48,450 bases of DNA from JAPOPJ01 sp964538885 (lineage in GTDB: Archaea; Thermoproteota; Nitrososphaeria; Nitrososphaerales; Nitrosopumilaceae). The stretch is from the NCBI GenBank assembly GCA_964538885.1, contig CAZIHR010000003.1, forward strand, positions 1-48,450, read 5' to 3'. Below the pieces are notes generated by a model. The model saw nothing but the letters and a program-made list of their open reading frames with translations. It searched no databases and was not told where the DNA came from. Positions 7,647 through 14,967 of this stretch are shown here, piece after piece. The position numbers and the translations under genes were made by a program. Positions within the stretch are counted from its first letter, which is position 1. Every line of letters begins with the position of its first letter.

Positions 7647-8195
7647 CTACCCCAGCGGCAGCCCGAATGTGTCTCTATAATGGTCGCTAATAGCAACCAT
7701 AATTTGGGTTGCTTCATAGCCAAATTTTTCACCATACAAATTAAGTTGGTCAGCTTGGGACATAGTTTCCCATGCTTCAGGCGTGGTTCCAAGACACTCT
7801 GTTATGAATTTTTTTCTATATTCTATATCATATTTTGTCCCTTCTGATTCATTGACTTTCAGCAAGCGTGCTTCAACTGACTCGTCAAGGCTGTCGTTAC
7901 CGACAAGGATGCCTGTAACCGTATTAAATCCAATAGTCCTTATAGTGTACGATGCATGAACGTTGAATCTATCCTCACAAGTAGGCTCTGACTCTGGGAT
8001 CGTAATAATTCCCTGCCCTATCAAATACGACATGGCGCCAAGAAATTCGGCATCCCCCACCTGCCCAGAACTCCAGAACTCAACCGTCTGCTTGACCCAT
8101 ACTGGGACGGTGCCTACATCTTGGGCGGTAACCGCGACCGGTAAAGCGATGACCAAGGCCGCTGCGACTGTCATAATTTGCCAGCGCCTTCTCAT
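7647..8195 (-). CDS. Secreted protein with VPVWVK/FWSSGQV motif, paralog B
   Basis: A 182-residue paralog of the protein at 227-787. It starts with a clear signal peptide (MRRRWQIMTVAAALVIALPVAVTAQ) followed by VGTVPVWVKQTVEFWSSGQVGD, the Trp-containing helical module common in exported proteins of this lineage. The two conserved cysteines (CEDRF, TECLG) are kept. The central block has almost the same DNA as in paralog A, while both ends are diverged. The last residues differ entirely. Unlike paralog A it has no small zinc ribbon gene in front. Function unknown; probably a soluble or surface-associated extracellular protein. Confidence 0.8.
   Translation of the reverse strand: MRRRWQIMTVAAALVIALPVAVTAQDVGTVPVWVKQTVEFWSSGQVGDAEFLGAMSYLIGQGIITIPESEPTCEDRFNVHASYTIRTIGFNTVTGILVGNDSLDESVEARLLKVNESEGTKYDIEYRKKFITECLGTTPEAWETMSQADQLNLYGEKFGYEATQIMVAISDHYRDTFGLPLG
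7769..7903. repeat. 135-bp near-identical block, copy 2 (pairs with 343-477)
   Basis: Second copy of the block described at 343-477, same orientation relative to the two paralogous genes. Both ends of the match are sharp: outside it, identity falls to that of ordinary paralogs. Confidence 0.85.
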
Positions 8196-8705
8196 AAAGT
8201 ATTCTGCCCAGTCACCTTTATTATATCAGTCGACTTGGCTCATGGTAAAAAAAATAGATTTGATGCAGGTTTAGATTCCCACAACATGGCAAGCAACATG
8301 TCATATTAATTTAGGCCGCGCTTTTTCCATGTAATTATACATGTTAATATGTTTGAGAATGTGTGGGTGTCTTTAGAACTAACAATTCAATATTTTTTAT
8401 AACGATGACGTGTATTTAGATGGTCATTTTGTGGGCATCTAATTTATCATGTATGCTTTCCATAAATTGGTGTGGTGTTGAGTTTATCTTTCAGTCTCCC
8501 TCATCTTCTTTTTTGCTTGATCGGGGCAAAAGAGATTACAGACCAACAGGCAAAAAGTTTTTTTGAGGTGTGAGAATGGTGTGATTGTTGTTGGGGTTTG
8601 GAAGACTGTGCTTTGGTGCCGAAGAGAGCCACTTGTGTTTGTTTGAGAAAGGCAGATCGTTGGCAGGTGGGTCCCAGCATACACACCTACCCACATTTTC
8701 ATTGA
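8196..8705. other. Gene-free stretch
   Basis: About 510 bases between the secreted paralog and the next small gene. The plus strand is rich in G and T, especially 8560-8680. The open frames present are proline/threonine/serine-rich reverse readings of that bias and have no protein-like features. I see no hairpin, tRNA or repeat here. Confidence 0.5.
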
Positions 8706-8723
8706 ATGGAGTGGTGTAGACAT

Positions 8724-8912
8724 ATGAGAATGAAGGTGCCCTTTTGTGTTGGGTTGGTACTAGTGATAATATCGGTGTCTTTTATGGTCTATGACAAGAC
8801 CCTCTCACCTTTACCTGTCCTTGGATGCGTAGTTGGCGTCATATTTATGGGCGTGTCAATTGGATCTCTGTATTCCCGTAGTTGGGCGGGAATTGAGGGC
8901 AACAAGTGGTGA
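8724..8912 (+). CDS. Small two-helix membrane protein
   Basis: A 62-residue protein from the ATG at 8724 (MRMKVPFCVG); the frame is open 18 bases further upstream, and an ATG at 8730 is also possible. It has two hydrophobic helices (VGLVLVIISVSFMVY and VLGCVVGVIFMGVSIGSLY) joined by a short polar loop with a proline pair, and ends SRSWAGIEGNKW. The hairpin topology with both ends inside is plausible. No family assigned and no close neighbour that hints at function. Confidence 0.5.
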   Translation: MRMKVPFCVGLVLVIISVSFMVYDKTLSPLPVLGCVVGVIFMGVSIGSLYSRSWAGIEGNKW

Positions 8913-9032
8913 ATGCCAAGTTATTCTATAATGAGGTGTGTTGCTTGGCCTGCTCAACTCATTTGAAGATGGATAATTCGCGTGTTTGTTAGTCAAATTT
9001 TGTGCTCTGTTAACCAATATTCACATATGGGA

Positions 9033-9043
9033 TTAAGTATAAA
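9033..9043 (+). promoter_or_regulatory. TATA-like box of the CdvB-like gene
   Basis: TTAAGTATAAA centred about 23 bases before the TTG start at 9061. The spacing fits a leaderless archaeal transcript and supports the TTG start. Confidence 0.5.
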
Positions 9044-9060
9044 CTACCAAATGTGAGTTA

Positions 9061-9699
9061 TTGACTAATTTTCAGGACAAATGGGCTCGTCAGCCTCAAC
9101 CAAGTATGACAGAGAAGATCAATGAGGCCCTCAAGCCCAAAAGTCCACTAAAACCCAAGATACAAACTGGGATCAAAAGACTACAAATGCAGATCACAAA
9201 ATTAGATGCCATGCTAAGCAAATTAAATGAAAGAGACAGTAAGATATTCCAGAGAATTGTGGAGGCAACTCAATCTCATGATGCCGCTACGAGTAGGGTA
9301 TTGTCAAGGGAGCTGGCAGAGGTAAGAAGTGTTTCAAAAATATTGGGAAATGCTAGGATGGCCCTAGAGAAGATCGAGATGAGGCTGACCACATATCACG
9401 ACCTTGGAGACACAGTAGTAACTATAATGCCAACTTTGGGCCTAATGAAAAATCTCAAGTCGTCCCTAGCAAAATTCATGCCTGGTGCCGACCAAGAGAT
9501 CAACCAGATGGCAGAAATGCTTGGTGGATTCATGACAGACAGTTTCTCAAGTGAGGGTGCGTTTGGTGTTGATGACTCTACAAATGCAGAGTCTGAAAAG
9601 ATTCTACAGGAGGCATCAGCCGTTGCCGAGAGCTCCATAGGACAGCGATTCCCGTCTACACCATCTGATGTTCAGACAACCACAACAAAATTCCTCTAA
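9061..9699 (+). CDS. CdvB-like ESCRT-III (Snf7-family) cell division protein
   Basis: A 212-residue charged, helical protein that fits the archaeal CdvB/ESCRT-III family. These form membrane-remodelling filaments during cell division in Thermoproteota and Nitrososphaerota. The N-terminal third is basic (KINEALKPKSPLKPKIQTGIKRLQMQITKLDAMLSK... split here by long helices) as in the alpha1-alpha2 hairpin. The SHDAATSRVLSRELAEVRSV segment matches helix 3, and an acidic Ser-rich linker (DSFSSEGAFGVDDSTNAES) precedes the tail. No winged-helix or MIM2 motif for CdvC/Vps4 is obvious at the C-terminus, so it is probably one of the shorter paralogs rather than the main CdvB. Start is TTG at 9061; an ATG at 9106 would remove the conserved basic start. 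Its stop codon overlaps that of the convergent coiled-coil gene. Confidence 0.8.
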   Translation: MTNFQDKWARQPQPSMTEKINEALKPKSPLKPKIQTGIKRLQMQITKLDAMLSKLNERDSKIFQRIVEATQSHDAATSRVLSRELAEVRSVSKILGNARMALEKIEMRLTTYHDLGDTVVTIMPTLGLMKNLKSSLAKFMPGADQEINQMAEMLGGFMTDSFSSEGAFGVDDSTNAESEKILQEASAVAESSIGQRFPSTPSDVQTTTTKFL

Positions 9700-10169
9700 G
9701 TACCAGCTTCTGGTGATTCTCTTGGCTCTTTTATGCGCCTAATCCTATCACCTTCATCATCTATTATCTTATCAATTCCTACAAGTCTGTCTCTAAGACT
9801 GTTGATTAGAGCGCCAACCTCATCTGCTTCACCTTCCACCCGTTGTCTCTTGTCGGCAAGATCCTTTATGCCTCTGTTTTCCTCATCTATGTACTCCCTG
9901 ACTTTTTGGAGTTTTTCCTTCAAATTTTTAATATCTACTGATTCATCCTCAATCTCTTTTTCAAGGTTGATTCTCTTATCCTTCAAATTTTTAATCATCA
10001 GTCCCACATAATCGATTGCCTCTTCTAGTCTGGCGCGCTTTCCCATTAGTTCCCCAATACCTATCTCACTGGGCTGGTTTGGCTGTTCGGGTGTCTGTTG
10101 CGGCACTTCCTGATTCTCTACAATATCTTCTGCCAGCCCACCTTCATCTTTTTTCAGTTTGTCAAACAT
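9696..10169 (-). CDS. Coiled-coil protein, unknown function
   Basis: A 157-residue protein. After a short charged start (MFDKLKKDEGG) there is a Pro/Gln-rich linker (about residues 20-35) and then nearly 100 residues of uninterrupted heptad-like coiled coil full of Lys, Glu, Asp and Leu, with repeated IKNLKDKR / IKNLKEKL / IKDLADKR units. The unit repeats about every 28-30 residues, suggesting internal duplication. It has no membrane segment and no cysteine. It overlaps the stop codon of the CdvB-like gene tail to tail. A structural or division-related role is suggested only by that neighbour. Confidence 0.65.
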   Translation of the reverse strand: MFDKLKKDEGGLAEDIVENQEVPQQTPEQPNQPSEIGIGELMGKRARLEEAIDYVGLMIKNLKDKRINLEKEIEDESVDIKNLKEKLQKVREYIDEENRGIKDLADKRQRVEGEADEVGALINSLRDRLVGIDKIIDDEGDRIRRIKEPRESPEAGT

Positions 10170-10279
10170 AATATGTTCTCCAAAAGTTAGAATAAAAAGT
10201 TATTAAAAGAGATTGGTCGGGTGCTTTATTCATCTGAATTTTATCATACCTTACAGATTTGTGTGGGTTCTGGGGGGCA

Positions 10280-10813
10280 CTAAATGCCCAACTCAAAACC
10301 ACTATCCTTTGCAACCTCAATCATGTGATATTCCAAAAATCCCCCAGCAAGTAAAAGGCCCACCACAATAGCAATCTCTAGTATAGTAGGTTTTACAAGG
10401 ACGCGCAGATCACTCTTTCGAATTATAGCAACAAGCAGGATGTAGCTCCTTGATGTGGCAAGAGAGTATGCGGTAAGCTCCATTAAGCCAAATGGGAGCA
10501 GGTAAAGTATTGCAAGTGGCTGGATATGGGACAGGGCAGGAGACATACTAGATATGGCTGAAAACGCATATCCGGTAGAGGTTGCAGAGAAGAGTCCCCA
10601 CACAATACCAAATCCGGGCAGGAACATTGGAAGTGCAAGTGTTGTGTTGTGGGAAAAAATTCCAAAGCCATCAATGCCCTCTACCAGATCTGCAAACTCT
10701 TCCAAGAACTCTTTGGCATCCTCTTCTGATACCTCAATCATGGAGCCAGCTTGGTATGCTGCAGAAAACATGGCCATGAAGATAAAGAACAATACAATTC
10801 TATTTAGCAGCAC
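10280..10813 (-). CDS. SpoIIM-like membrane protein (DUF95)
   Basis: A 177-residue protein with about five hydrophobic segments. Its central FGIFSHNTTLALPMFLPGFGIVWGLFSATSTG and LLPFGLMELTAYSLATSRSY motifs are characteristic of the SpoIIM/DUF95 family, widespread in archaea. The family is named after a Bacillus sporulation protein but its archaeal role is unknown. Ideas include membrane remodelling or transport. The first helix (residues 5-20) is followed by an acidic exposed loop (EVSEEDAKEFLEEFADLVEG), and the C-terminus ends outside the last helix with a short acidic tail. The 270 bases upstream contain a CCCATCATCAC/GTGATGGG inverted repeat (10832-10853) and no gene. Confidence 0.82.
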   Translation of the reverse strand: MLLNRIVLFFIFMAMFSAAYQAGSMIEVSEEDAKEFLEEFADLVEGIDGFGIFSHNTTLALPMFLPGFGIVWGLFSATSTGYAFSAISSMSPALSHIQPLAILYLLPFGLMELTAYSLATSRSYILLVAIIRKSDLRVLVKPTILEIAIVVGLLLAGGFLEYHMIEVAKDSGFELGI

Positions 10814-11084
10814 GGCGATTTTCCCATCATCACACTATTTGAGGGTGATGGGACTTGTTGTGGGGGGCGTTTTTCACATGTTTTTTCAAGAATGAGAAGG
10901 CAGTTTGGTGGTGGAGATGTATTGGGGGGCGTAGATGCTAGCCGTAAATGAGAGCGAGCTACACCCACAACTCACCGCCTAGTTCAATACATTTTCCGTT
11001 AACCAACAGCAAACAAGTTTTCGTGCTGGGTGAGATTCTACAAGTCGTAAGCTCAGATTTAATTAAAGCAGAACGCAGCACCAT

Positions 11085-12533
11085 ATGTTGAAGAAAGAGC
11101 TGGCTTTTGTGTTGAACTATGCGTTGAACAAGGGATTTCAGATGCATCCTGATGTGATGGGGCTGCTTGAAGAGATAGATACAGAACAGATTGAAAAGGT
11201 CATAAAAGATGTGGTGAGGGAAAAATCAAGGCAGCGTGTATTTCAAATTAGTCGAAATGATCTAGAAGCACATCTGGGTATGAATGAAGGCAGAGAGATC
11301 CAGACAGAATATAAGGTAGCTTCAGACCCGACACCAAAGATCACCTCAGGTGAAGGAATTGATGGGTATGGGAATCTCTTTGCAGACAGGTTTAAGAAAC
11401 TAAAAGAGATTGTTTCGGAGCGGCCTGAGGCAAAGATGTTAAAGACGATCAAAGATGTGCGGGGCGCAAAGACAGAAGGCGATTTGTATGTGTGTGGGCT
11501 GGTGGGCAGTAAAGATACCAGCGGAAGCATCACCAGATTAATTTTAGAGGATCCAACGGGATCTTGTGAGGGAATAATTTTTGATGTCGAAGTGCAAAAG
11601 GTGGCCGACATGCTACTCAGCGATCAGTTCGTCATGGTAAGGGCCGGGGTCGGTAAGGGCACAGGACTTGTGATAAAGGAGATAATTCTACCAGATGTTC
11701 CAGACAGGAAGGCGAGCAGATCAGAAAGTAGTGTGTTTGCAGCGTTTCTCTCAGATCTGCATGTGGGTAGCAAGTACTTTATGGAGAAAGAGTTCTCAGA
11801 GTTTGTTTCGTGGCTGGCAAGCCCTGATCCTGTAGCAAGAAGAACCCGCTTTGTACTAATTGCGGGTGATGTGGTGGACGGGGTGGGAATATATCGTAAT
11901 CAAGACAGGGAGTTGGTCTGCCAGACGGTACAAGAACAGTTGGAAAAGGCGAAGAGTCTTCTTGAGGGGATTCCGAAAGATGTAAAGATCTTCATCATGC
12001 CTGGGAACCATGATCCTGGACGTCGGGCGCTCCCACAGCCGGCCATCCCCAAAAAATACAATGCGGGGTTGTGGGAGCAAGAGAATATAATTATGGTAGG
12101 AAATCCTGCAGTCATATCCCTCAATGGCGTAAAGGTGTTGATGTTTCATGGACAGAGTATAGATGATATTGCAAGTACCACGCCGGGCCTAAGCTATGAC
12201 AGACCAGCAGATGTAATGAGGCACCTTTTGCGCGCAAGGCATCTAAGCCCAATTTATGGTAGTCGTACACCAATTGCGCCAGAGGCTGAAGATATGTTGG
12301 TAATAGATGATGTGCCAGATATTTTTCATGTGGGTCATGTACACAAGGCGCAGTTGGGCATGTATAAGGGGATAATGCTGGTAAATTCAGGGTCGTGGCA
12401 GAGGCAGACTCCCTTTCAGACGAGTGTCGGTTTGATCCCAAATCCGGGCATCGCAATTATGATAAATTTGAAGACGTTGAAGGTGTTGTATAAAAATTAC
12501 AATCCAGAATTAGATAATATCCTGCAGGCTTAG
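11085..12533 (+). CDS. polB: DNA polymerase D small subunit (DP1)
   Basis: The 3'-5' proofreading exonuclease subunit of the archaeal D-family replicative polymerase. The 482 residues show an N-terminal domain (residues 1-60), an OB-fold (about 130-205: YVCGLVGSKDTSGS, LEDPTGSCEGIIFD) and a calcineurin-like phosphoesterase domain. Its metal ligands are intact: DLH at 224-226, GDVVD at 261-265, GNHD at 307-310, FHGQS near 355 and HVGHVH at 415-420. All are kept, so the nuclease should be active, unlike the inactive eukaryotic B-subunits. A TATA-like TTTAATTAAAG sits about 25 bases before the ATG, consistent with a leaderless message. It converges on Cdc6 with a 24-base overlap. The large subunit is 4 kb away. 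Confidence 0.95.
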   Translation: MLKKELAFVLNYALNKGFQMHPDVMGLLEEIDTEQIEKVIKDVVREKSRQRVFQISRNDLEAHLGMNEGREIQTEYKVASDPTPKITSGEGIDGYGNLFADRFKKLKEIVSERPEAKMLKTIKDVRGAKTEGDLYVCGLVGSKDTSGSITRLILEDPTGSCEGIIFDVEVQKVADMLLSDQFVMVRAGVGKGTGLVIKEIILPDVPDRKASRSESSVFAAFLSDLHVGSKYFMEKEFSEFVSWLASPDPVARRTRFVLIAGDVVDGVGIYRNQDRELVCQTVQEQLEKAKSLLEGIPKDVKIFIMPGNHDPGRRALPQPAIPKKYNAGLWEQENIIMVGNPAVISLNGVKVLMFHGQSIDDIASTTPGLSYDRPADVMRHLLRARHLSPIYGSRTPIAPEAEDMLVIDDVPDIFHVGHVHKAQLGMYKGIMLVNSGSWQRQTPFQTSVGLIPNPGIAIMINLKTLKVLYKNYNPELDNILQA

Positions 12534-13712
12534 TTCCTGCTCAAATGTCTTTTTAATGGTTTTTGAGGCAACTGTAAGCTTGTATTTTTTTGTGTTGCCG
12601 TGCATTCCTTGATGAACTAATCTGCCTGAAATTATTCCAGATAGTTCAATCTCACTCAACATTTGGGTAATTCTTCTTTGTACTAGTACGTCTCTACCGA
12701 CTTTTTTACAGAGGTCCTTATAAGCAGAGTATATCTCTCCTGTTGATGAGCCGTTGGCCTTCATTACTGCGAGAATCACTAATTTCTCGTGGAATGGGTA
12801 TGATTTGAGGGAGGCCTCTTCTTTGTTCTCCTCAATTTTTTGGGTGGCTTCACGGACGTGGTTTGGGGTCACTTTTATGGCCTGCTGTCTTTCTGCAATC
12901 TCTCCTGCCACACGAATTAGATCTATTGCACGCCTCGCATCCCCATGCTCGCCTCCAGCCATTGCAGCACATAGGTTCAGGGCAGACTCTTCTATCGAAT
13001 CTGGGATAAAGGCTTGTTGAATTCGTATCTCTAGTATTTTTTTAATTTGTGTGGTGTTGTAATTTGGAAAGACGAGCTCCTCTTCTCCTAAGCTGCTTAT
13101 AACCCTTGGATCAAGTTTCTCTTTAAATGTAAGATTGTTTGATATTCCGACAAGACTTAATGAACCATGTTTGAGTCTTTCGTTGGCTCTGGTTAGTTGA
13201 TAAAGAATGTCTTTGCCAGATTTGTTAATTAGTTGTGTAAGATAATCAATCTCATCTACCACAAAAATAACATTAAGTTTTTTTTCATCAATTGTTGCAA
13301 GTAATCTCTTAAACACCTCACCAATTGCAAGGCCGCTGGCTGGCAGTTCCTTATCTTGCAGATCTAACTGCCGACCAAAACTAACCAATAAACCATATAG
13401 AGTTGTCTCCTCTTTTGAGTTAGAGTATACTAGTTTGATAGGAAAATTGGTTTTTTTTACACGCTCTTGAATTTTTGTTATTACTTTTTTTACAACCAGA
13501 GTCTTTCCAGTGCCTGGCTTGCCATATACTAGTAGATTGGAGGGTTTGGCCTGTTTCAGAACTGGTATTAGAGTCTGAGTCACCTGCTCTTGTTCAAGAT
13601 CCCTATGTTGAACCATTTCTGGTATGTAAGTAAAGTGTAGTATACTACGATCTCTTATCAGTGATCTGCCAGCTTCTACTGCATCCAATATCTTATCAAC
13701 AGGATCACTCAT
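12510..13712 (-). CDS. cdc6: Orc1/Cdc6 replication initiator
   Basis: A 400-residue AAA+ initiator that binds origin repeats and loads MCM. Domains in order: N-terminal basic segment, Walker A GKPGTGKT (residues 64-71), Walker B VVDEID (151-156), sensor 1 around LVGISNN, a lid with sensor 2 (GGEHGDARRAIDLI) and a C-terminal winged helix (EIYSAYKDLCKKVGRDVLVQ region). I start it at the ATG at 13710-13712 (MSDPVDKIL). The 7 codons in front of that (from a GTG at 13731-13733) are themselves an ORB-like element, so the GTG is very unlikely to be the start. The gene lies at the edge of the origin, the common archaeal arrangement, and its promoter must lie in the origin DNA, which suggests autoregulation. 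Confidence 0.95.
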   Translation of the reverse strand: MSDPVDKILDAVEAGRSLIRDRSILHFTYIPEMVQHRDLEQEQVTQTLIPVLKQAKPSNLLVYGKPGTGKTLVVKKVITKIQERVKKTNFPIKLVYSNSKEETTLYGLLVSFGRQLDLQDKELPASGLAIGEVFKRLLATIDEKKLNVIFVVDEIDYLTQLINKSGKDILYQLTRANERLKHGSLSLVGISNNLTFKEKLDPRVISSLGEEELVFPNYNTTQIKKILEIRIQQAFIPDSIEESALNLCAAMAGGEHGDARRAIDLIRVAGEIAERQQAIKVTPNHVREATQKIEENKEEASLKSYPFHEKLVILAVMKANGSSTGEIYSAYKDLCKKVGRDVLVQRRITQMLSEIELSGIISGRLVHQGMHGNTKKYKLTVASKTIKKTFEQELSLQDII

Positions 13713-13736
13713 CCCACACACCTTGTTTTCCACTCT
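13713..13736 (-). repeat. ORB-like element A
   Basis: Minus-strand 24-mer made of AGAGTGGAAAACAAGG then TGTGTGGG. It lies directly upstream of the cdc6 ATG, overlapping its likely 5' leader. It differs from element B at 3 of 24 positions and is inverted relative to it. Confidence 0.8.
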
Positions 13737-13824
13737 AATAACATATCACTATCTATTACCAAACTAGTAATTCTATTCTATAATTAATTTAATTTAGTTT
13801 TAAAATAAAAAAAATTAAAAAAAC

Positions 13825-13848
13825 AGAGTGGAAATATAGGTGTGTGGG
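13825..13848 (+). repeat. ORB-like element B
   Basis: Plus-strand 24-mer made of AGAGTGGAAATATAGG then TGTGTGGG. Together with element A it flanks the AT-rich tract 13737-13824. Confidence 0.8.
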
Positions 13849-13921
13849 TTTTTATTTAAAATAAAAAACTTAACAGATTGTTAAAATTCTGTTAAAAAAA
13901 GAACCAGAAAAGGCAAAAATA

Positions 13922-13949
13922 ACCCCTTCATTTCCACTCCACACACAAA
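13922..13949 (-). repeat. ORB-like element C
   Basis: 28-base element identical to element D. Read on minus: TTTGTGTGTGGAGTGG then AAATGAAGGGGT. This is the version closest to the canonical ORB core. Confidence 0.85.
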
Positions 13950-13981
13950 AAACCAACTTAACAATGTTAAAATCTAATTTT

Positions 13982-14009
13982 ACCCCTTCATTTCCACTCC
14001 ACACACAAA
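13982..14009 (-). repeat. ORB-like element D
   Basis: Exact copy of element C, 60 bases further along in the same orientation, so the two would bind initiator on the same helical face spacing of about 5.7 turns. Confidence 0.85.
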
Positions 14010-14170
14010 TTTTCAGTAATTGAGTGGGTACCTGCCAGATTGACCGTTAACAAAAATGGCCTAAATTGGTATAAATAGGCATAAAATACCCGTCAAACTT
14101 AACACACCACTTTGTTAACAAAAATCATTAGATCATTTGAATTGTCAACAACAAATTTACTAGATCCCCA

Positions 14171-14560
14171 ATGGCAAAAAAGCGTATAAGAATTGATATG
14201 GAAGATGCAGACGGCGCCCGCTATGACATAAAATTAGAGGGCAACGTTACAAGAGATAAGGTACTTAAAATATTTGAAATGATGGATTTAATGAATATAG
14301 AGGAGCAAGAAACCCCAAATATGGACTCGACAGGCTCCAAAATCTGGCACGTTGTGACCAAATTCTTTCCCACACACAAATTCACCTCTACAAATATACT
14401 GGAAAAATATGAAGATGAATACAACGAGCCAGTAAAACTTAGTATAATTTCCACATATCTTTCTAGATTCTCTGCAAGAGGCAGGATGGATAGAACCAAA
14501 ACGGGGCGCGAGTGGACATATCAGACCATACAATTAGGGCAAAAACACCCACAACTATAA
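14171..14560 (+). CDS. Small winged-helix-like protein next to oriC
   Basis: A 129-residue protein. The N-terminal 40 residues form a beta-rich strand pair followed by a helix (IRIDMEDADGARYDIKLEGNVTRDKVLKIFEMMDL pattern). After an acidic linker, residues 55-125 have the helix-turn-helix-wing look of a DNA-binding domain: KIWHVVTKFFPTHKFTS, then NILEKYEDEYNEP, then a recognition-type helix STYLSRFSARGRMDR with TGREWTYQTI as wing. It is divergent from cdc6 across the origin, so the two share the regulatory region. Its position recalls the WhiP-type initiator found at some crenarchaeal origins, but sequence kinship to WhiP is not claimed. ATG at 14171. Confidence 0.75.
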   Translation: MAKKRIRIDMEDADGARYDIKLEGNVTRDKVLKIFEMMDLMNIEEQETPNMDSTGSKIWHVVTKFFPTHKFTSTNILEKYEDEYNEPVKLSIISTYLSRFSARGRMDRTKTGREWTYQTIQLGQKHPQL

Positions 14561-14716
14561 AATTTTGATTTTTTGTATGATAATTTGTTCATCTACAAAT
14601 ACCAACTTGACATAATCACCTTTTTGTACATCCATATATCTTCGAAATTGTTTAGGGATGGAGATCGTTCCTGCCGATGTAATTCGTACAAGGGACTCGT
14701 TTGCTTCTACAGACAT
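14555..14716 (-). CDS. AbrB/SpoVT-type DNA-binding microprotein
   Basis: A 53-residue frame from the ATG at 14714-14716 to a TAG at 14555-14557. It reads MSVEANESLVRITSAGTI, then SIPKQFRRYMDVQKGDYVKL and a final beta strand pair. The ITSAGTISIPKQFRRYMDVQKGD pattern is the swapped-hairpin AbrB fold (compare VTxKGQVTIPKxIRExLGIxxGD). Such proteins are dimeric transcription regulators or antitoxins. No toxin gene is adjacent. Its stop codon overlaps the stop of the winged-helix gene, tail to tail, placing two small DNA-binding proteins beside the origin. Confidence 0.75.
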   Translation of the reverse strand: MSVEANESLVRITSAGTISIPKQFRRYMDVQKGDYVKLVFVDEQIIIQKIKIL

Positions 14717-14774
14717 TATTATATTGTATTAAAATTTCTATAATTTAATATTTTTGTTTATTAATTATTTAGTA

Positions 14775-14860
14775 AGGTGATTTGCCTAAAAACAGTACCT
14801 CCGGACCACCGGCGAGGGTCTACGCGGGACCTGGGAGAACCAAAAAAACTCTATGGCAGC
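14775..14860 (+). other. GC-rich hairpin-forming locus, possible small RNA or short ORF
   Basis: A sharp GC-rich island in AT-rich surroundings. CCTCCGG-ACCA-CCG(GC)GAGG at 14798-14817 and GGTC-tacgcgg-GACC at 14817-14831 can fold as two consecutive hairpins. The same bases can also be read from a TTG at 14782 as a Pro/Gly/Arg-rich peptide (MPKNSTSGPPARVYAGPG), but that frame runs on into the antisense of the next gene. AT-rich TATA-like DNA precedes it. I cannot decide between RNA and peptide. Confidence 0.3.
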
Positions 14861-14967
14861 CAACATATACACACCCCTTCTTTTTGAGGCAAAATTACCA
14901 GATCATCAAAATATTACAAAAAGCTGACAGACCTAAAAACTGCCAGAGTGCTACTAGATTACATTTG

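Larger units (their letters stand above)
13713..14009. other. Putative chromosomal replication origin (oriC)
   Basis: Non-coding DNA between cdc6 and the winged-helix gene contains four ORB-like elements built on AGTGGAAA followed by a purine-rich GGTGTGTGGG or GAAGGGGT end. Two of them (13713-13736 on minus, 13825-13848 on plus) diverge around an 88-bp tract of nearly pure A/T that would serve as unwinding element. Two more (13922-13949 and 13982-14009) are identical direct repeats on the minus strand. The core of the latter, read on minus, is GAGTGGAAATGAAGGGGT, very close to the archaeal origin recognition box known from Sulfolobus (CAGTGGAAACGAAGGGGT type). Position beside cdc6, repeats and AT-rich core together make this a strong origin candidate. 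Confidence 0.85.

Noticed and set aside
8484..8723. Minus-strand frame of 79 codons
   Set aside because: Thr/Ser/Pro-rich composition comes from the G/T bias of the plus strand; no hydrophobic core or motif, and it overlaps the start of a better candidate.
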